DNA from: Desulfobacterales bacterium | GTDB taxonomy: Bacteria; Desulfobacterota; Desulfobacteria; Desulfobacterales; JAUWMJ01 | Direction: 5' to 3' | Length of the DNA: 6,277 nt | Assembly (NCBI GenBank): GCA_030613225.1 | Contig: JAUWMJ010000199.1 | Coordinates: 1-6,277, forward strand | Part shown: piece by piece, positions 5,419 to 6,277 of the stretch | How the letters are laid out: every line of letters starts with the position of its first letter | How positions within the stretch are numbered: position 1 is the stretch's first letter | The notes under the pieces: generated by a model | Seen by the model: the letters and a program-made list of their open reading frames with translations, nothing else | Told to the model about the DNA's origin: nothing | The model's database searches: none | Program-made: the position numbers and the translations under genes

Positions 5419-5446
5419 GATGAACTCGTAAAAAGTCGAATTCATC
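5419..5446. repeat. Hairpin GATGAACTCG / CGAATTCATC
   Basis: The ten-base arms (5419-5428 and 5437-5446) match at nine positions, the tenth allowing a G-U pair, around the loop TAAAAAGT. It begins four bases after the right end of the 212-bp palindromic element. From memory, unchecked, the word GACTTTTTACGAGTTCATC (its minus-strand reading) is frequent between genes in Desulfobacterota. No T-tract follows on the plus strand. Confidence 0.55.
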
Positions 5447-5811
5447 AGGTTTTAGGTGTTAAGTTTTAGGTTGGCAATGTAACAATCGTTCACACGACCC
5501 TTGAACATAACACCACATTCAACCACAATAGCCATTTTACCGGAAAGAGAAAGGAACATCAGCTCATCAAAACAGAGCTTTTTGAGGCCGGGCGCGGTTG
5601 CGAAAAAAATCCCTTTCACGGCCGATTATGTGCCGCTTGATACGTTTTAAGATAAGATTTTCAGGGGACAATGTTTCAGGATTCCCAGGTGGCGTCAATC
5701 CACAAATGGCTTTAAGGATTCTGATCAAACCGGCTTTGGGTGATATTACCTGGCAAAGCGCCTTTCTTAAAAAGAGAAGGCAACGCTCTGCCAAGGAAAT
5801 CCATGGGCCGC
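5447..5811. other. Unassigned spacer with a short direct repeat
   Basis: GTTTTAGGT occurs at 5449-5457 and 5463-5471, a 14-base period. Beyond that, 5472-5811 shows no structure I can name. Open frames of about 75-83 codons exist on both strands between 5567 and 5849, but neither has a convincing ribosome site, a recognisable domain or codon use like the neighbouring genes. The plus-strand frame would also run into the 3' end of the opposing conserved gene. A decayed coding sequence is possible; I cannot support one. Confidence 0.4.
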
Positions 5812-6105
5812 TTATTCTTCATGAAAGACCGGTTCTCCGAGTTCTTTAAGAGAAAAGTTATAGAAGACGTGATGGCCATCGTAGTCTAAAACCCGCAAAT
5901 CGTCTGACTGTTGCAGATCACCCAAGATCACATCAAAATGCATTCCATATAATTCTTTCACCCTATCTTCCGAAACTTCATAAGCGATATACTTCTTGAT
6001 CCCTTTTGTTGATAGTTTCTCGACAAGCCTGGGATTATCCAGAGAATCATAGGTGGTCAAAAGAAGAATCGGCCCCGTGCCTGTAAAAAAGATGCCTGCA
6101 TGCAT
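5812..6105 (-). CDS. Small conserved cytosolic protein of unknown function
   Basis: 97 residues, no signal peptide and no membrane segment. It opens MHAGIFFTGTGPILLLTTYDS, then LVEKLSTKGIKKYIAYEVSEDRVKELYG (28-55), FDVILGDLQQSDDLRVLDYDG (57-77) and HHVFYNFSLKELG (78-90). I recognise this only as a short conserved family, often labelled simply 'cytosolic protein' in anaerobic deltaproteobacterial genomes; no function is established that I know of. Alternating strands and helices suggest a compact alpha/beta fold. The start is firm: GGAGG sits six bases before the ATG at 6105, part of AGGAGGTG, the strongest ribosome site in the window. A second ATG four bases inside is out of frame. It is a single gene on the minus strand with a possible promoter close upstream and no co-directional neighbour within the window downstream of 5811 until the DoxX/rhodanese unit. 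Confidence 0.75.
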   Translation of the reverse strand: MHAGIFFTGTGPILLLTTYDSLDNPRLVEKLSTKGIKKYIAYEVSEDRVKELYGMHFDVILGDLQQSDDLRVLDYDGHHVFYNFSLKELGEPVFHEE

Positions 6106-6130
6106 GGTACACCTCCTTTTTTTGATTGTG

Positions 6131-6136
6131 ATTATA
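6131..6136 (-). promoter_or_regulatory. Possible -10 element for the 97-residue protein gene
   Basis: On the minus strand TATAAT, the exact -10 consensus, lies 25 bases before the ATG at 6105, giving a leader of about 19 bases that just accommodates the Shine-Dalgarno. No good -35 is found 16-18 bases upstream (CAAAAA at best). In such AT-rich DNA a TATAAT can occur by chance. Confidence 0.35.
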
Positions 6137-6277
6137 AAATGATATGAATTCCCTTTTTGAGATCGAAGTAAGGGAAAATTTAAGGTTGTGCACTATAACC
6201 GGTTGAATCTCAATATGCAGTGGGGTCGGAAACCCAAAGACAAAGTTCATTATCATACAAGCACGTGGTATTAAGAT

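Noticed and set aside
5203..5445. 80-codon minus-strand open frame
   Set aside because: It coincides almost exactly with the palindromic element and its flanking hairpin, so it is a reading of the repeat.
4993..5471. CRISPR array
   Set aside because: The repeats are permuted palindromic words without equal spacing or unique spacers, and no cas gene is present.
5567..5849. Opposed 75- and 83-codon open frames
   Set aside because: Both strands are open, with no domain, no good ribosome site and conflict with the conserved minus-strand gene at 5812-6105.
6047..6256. 69-codon minus-strand frame over the start of the 97-residue protein gene
   Set aside because: It overlaps the promoter, ribosome site and first codons of the well-supported gene in another frame and shows no recognisable domain.

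Overview
The window looks like a stretch of an AT-rich, anaerobic Gram-negative chromosome, most likely a sulfate-reducer-like Desulfobacterota (Desulfobacterales type). That placement is an inference. It rests on the mix of genes (a COG0731-type radical SAM protein, a membrane-anchored rhodanese next to a DoxX/MauE protein, class 1B dihydroorotate dehydrogenase, a periplasmic YtfJ-like protein) and on gene gaps filled with A/T-rich palindromic 'word' repeats that I remember, unchecked, from that group.

Layout. Positions 1-470 (minus) hold the N-terminal half of a radical SAM protein that runs off the left edge. Positions 638-1628 (minus) hold a two-gene unit: a membrane-anchored periplasmic rhodanese, then an overlapping four-helix DoxX/MauE-like protein with a CxC motif. 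A good sigma-70-type promoter lies just upstream, at 1679-1707. Divergent from it, 1845-2774 (plus) encodes an MBL-fold metallohydrolase. After a 464-base gap of mosaic repeats, 3239-4159 (plus) encodes PyrD, the catalytic subunit of dihydroorotate dehydrogenase B; no pyrK is visible beside it. Positions 4354-4884 (plus) encode an exported thioredoxin-fold protein of the YtfJ type that lacks CxxC. Positions 4885-5811 hold no gene I can support, but they carry two large inverted-repeat structures, one of them about 210 bp with near-perfect terminal inverted repeats. Positions 5812-6105 (minus) encode a 97-residue conserved protein with a strong Shine-Dalgarno. Positions 6137-6277 show nothing clear.

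How the parts relate. Only the rhodanese and DoxX/MauE pair is a convincing operon. It may form an inner-membrane sulfur or thiol-transfer module, which is inference from domain types and overlap. The other genes look like single transcription units separated by repeats. The most unusual feature of the window is its intergenic DNA: five separate gaps hold palindromic or tandem words of different sequence, and one holds a MITE-like element. I see no phage, CRISPR, tRNA, rRNA or intact transposase. I did not find a clearly new multi-gene system.
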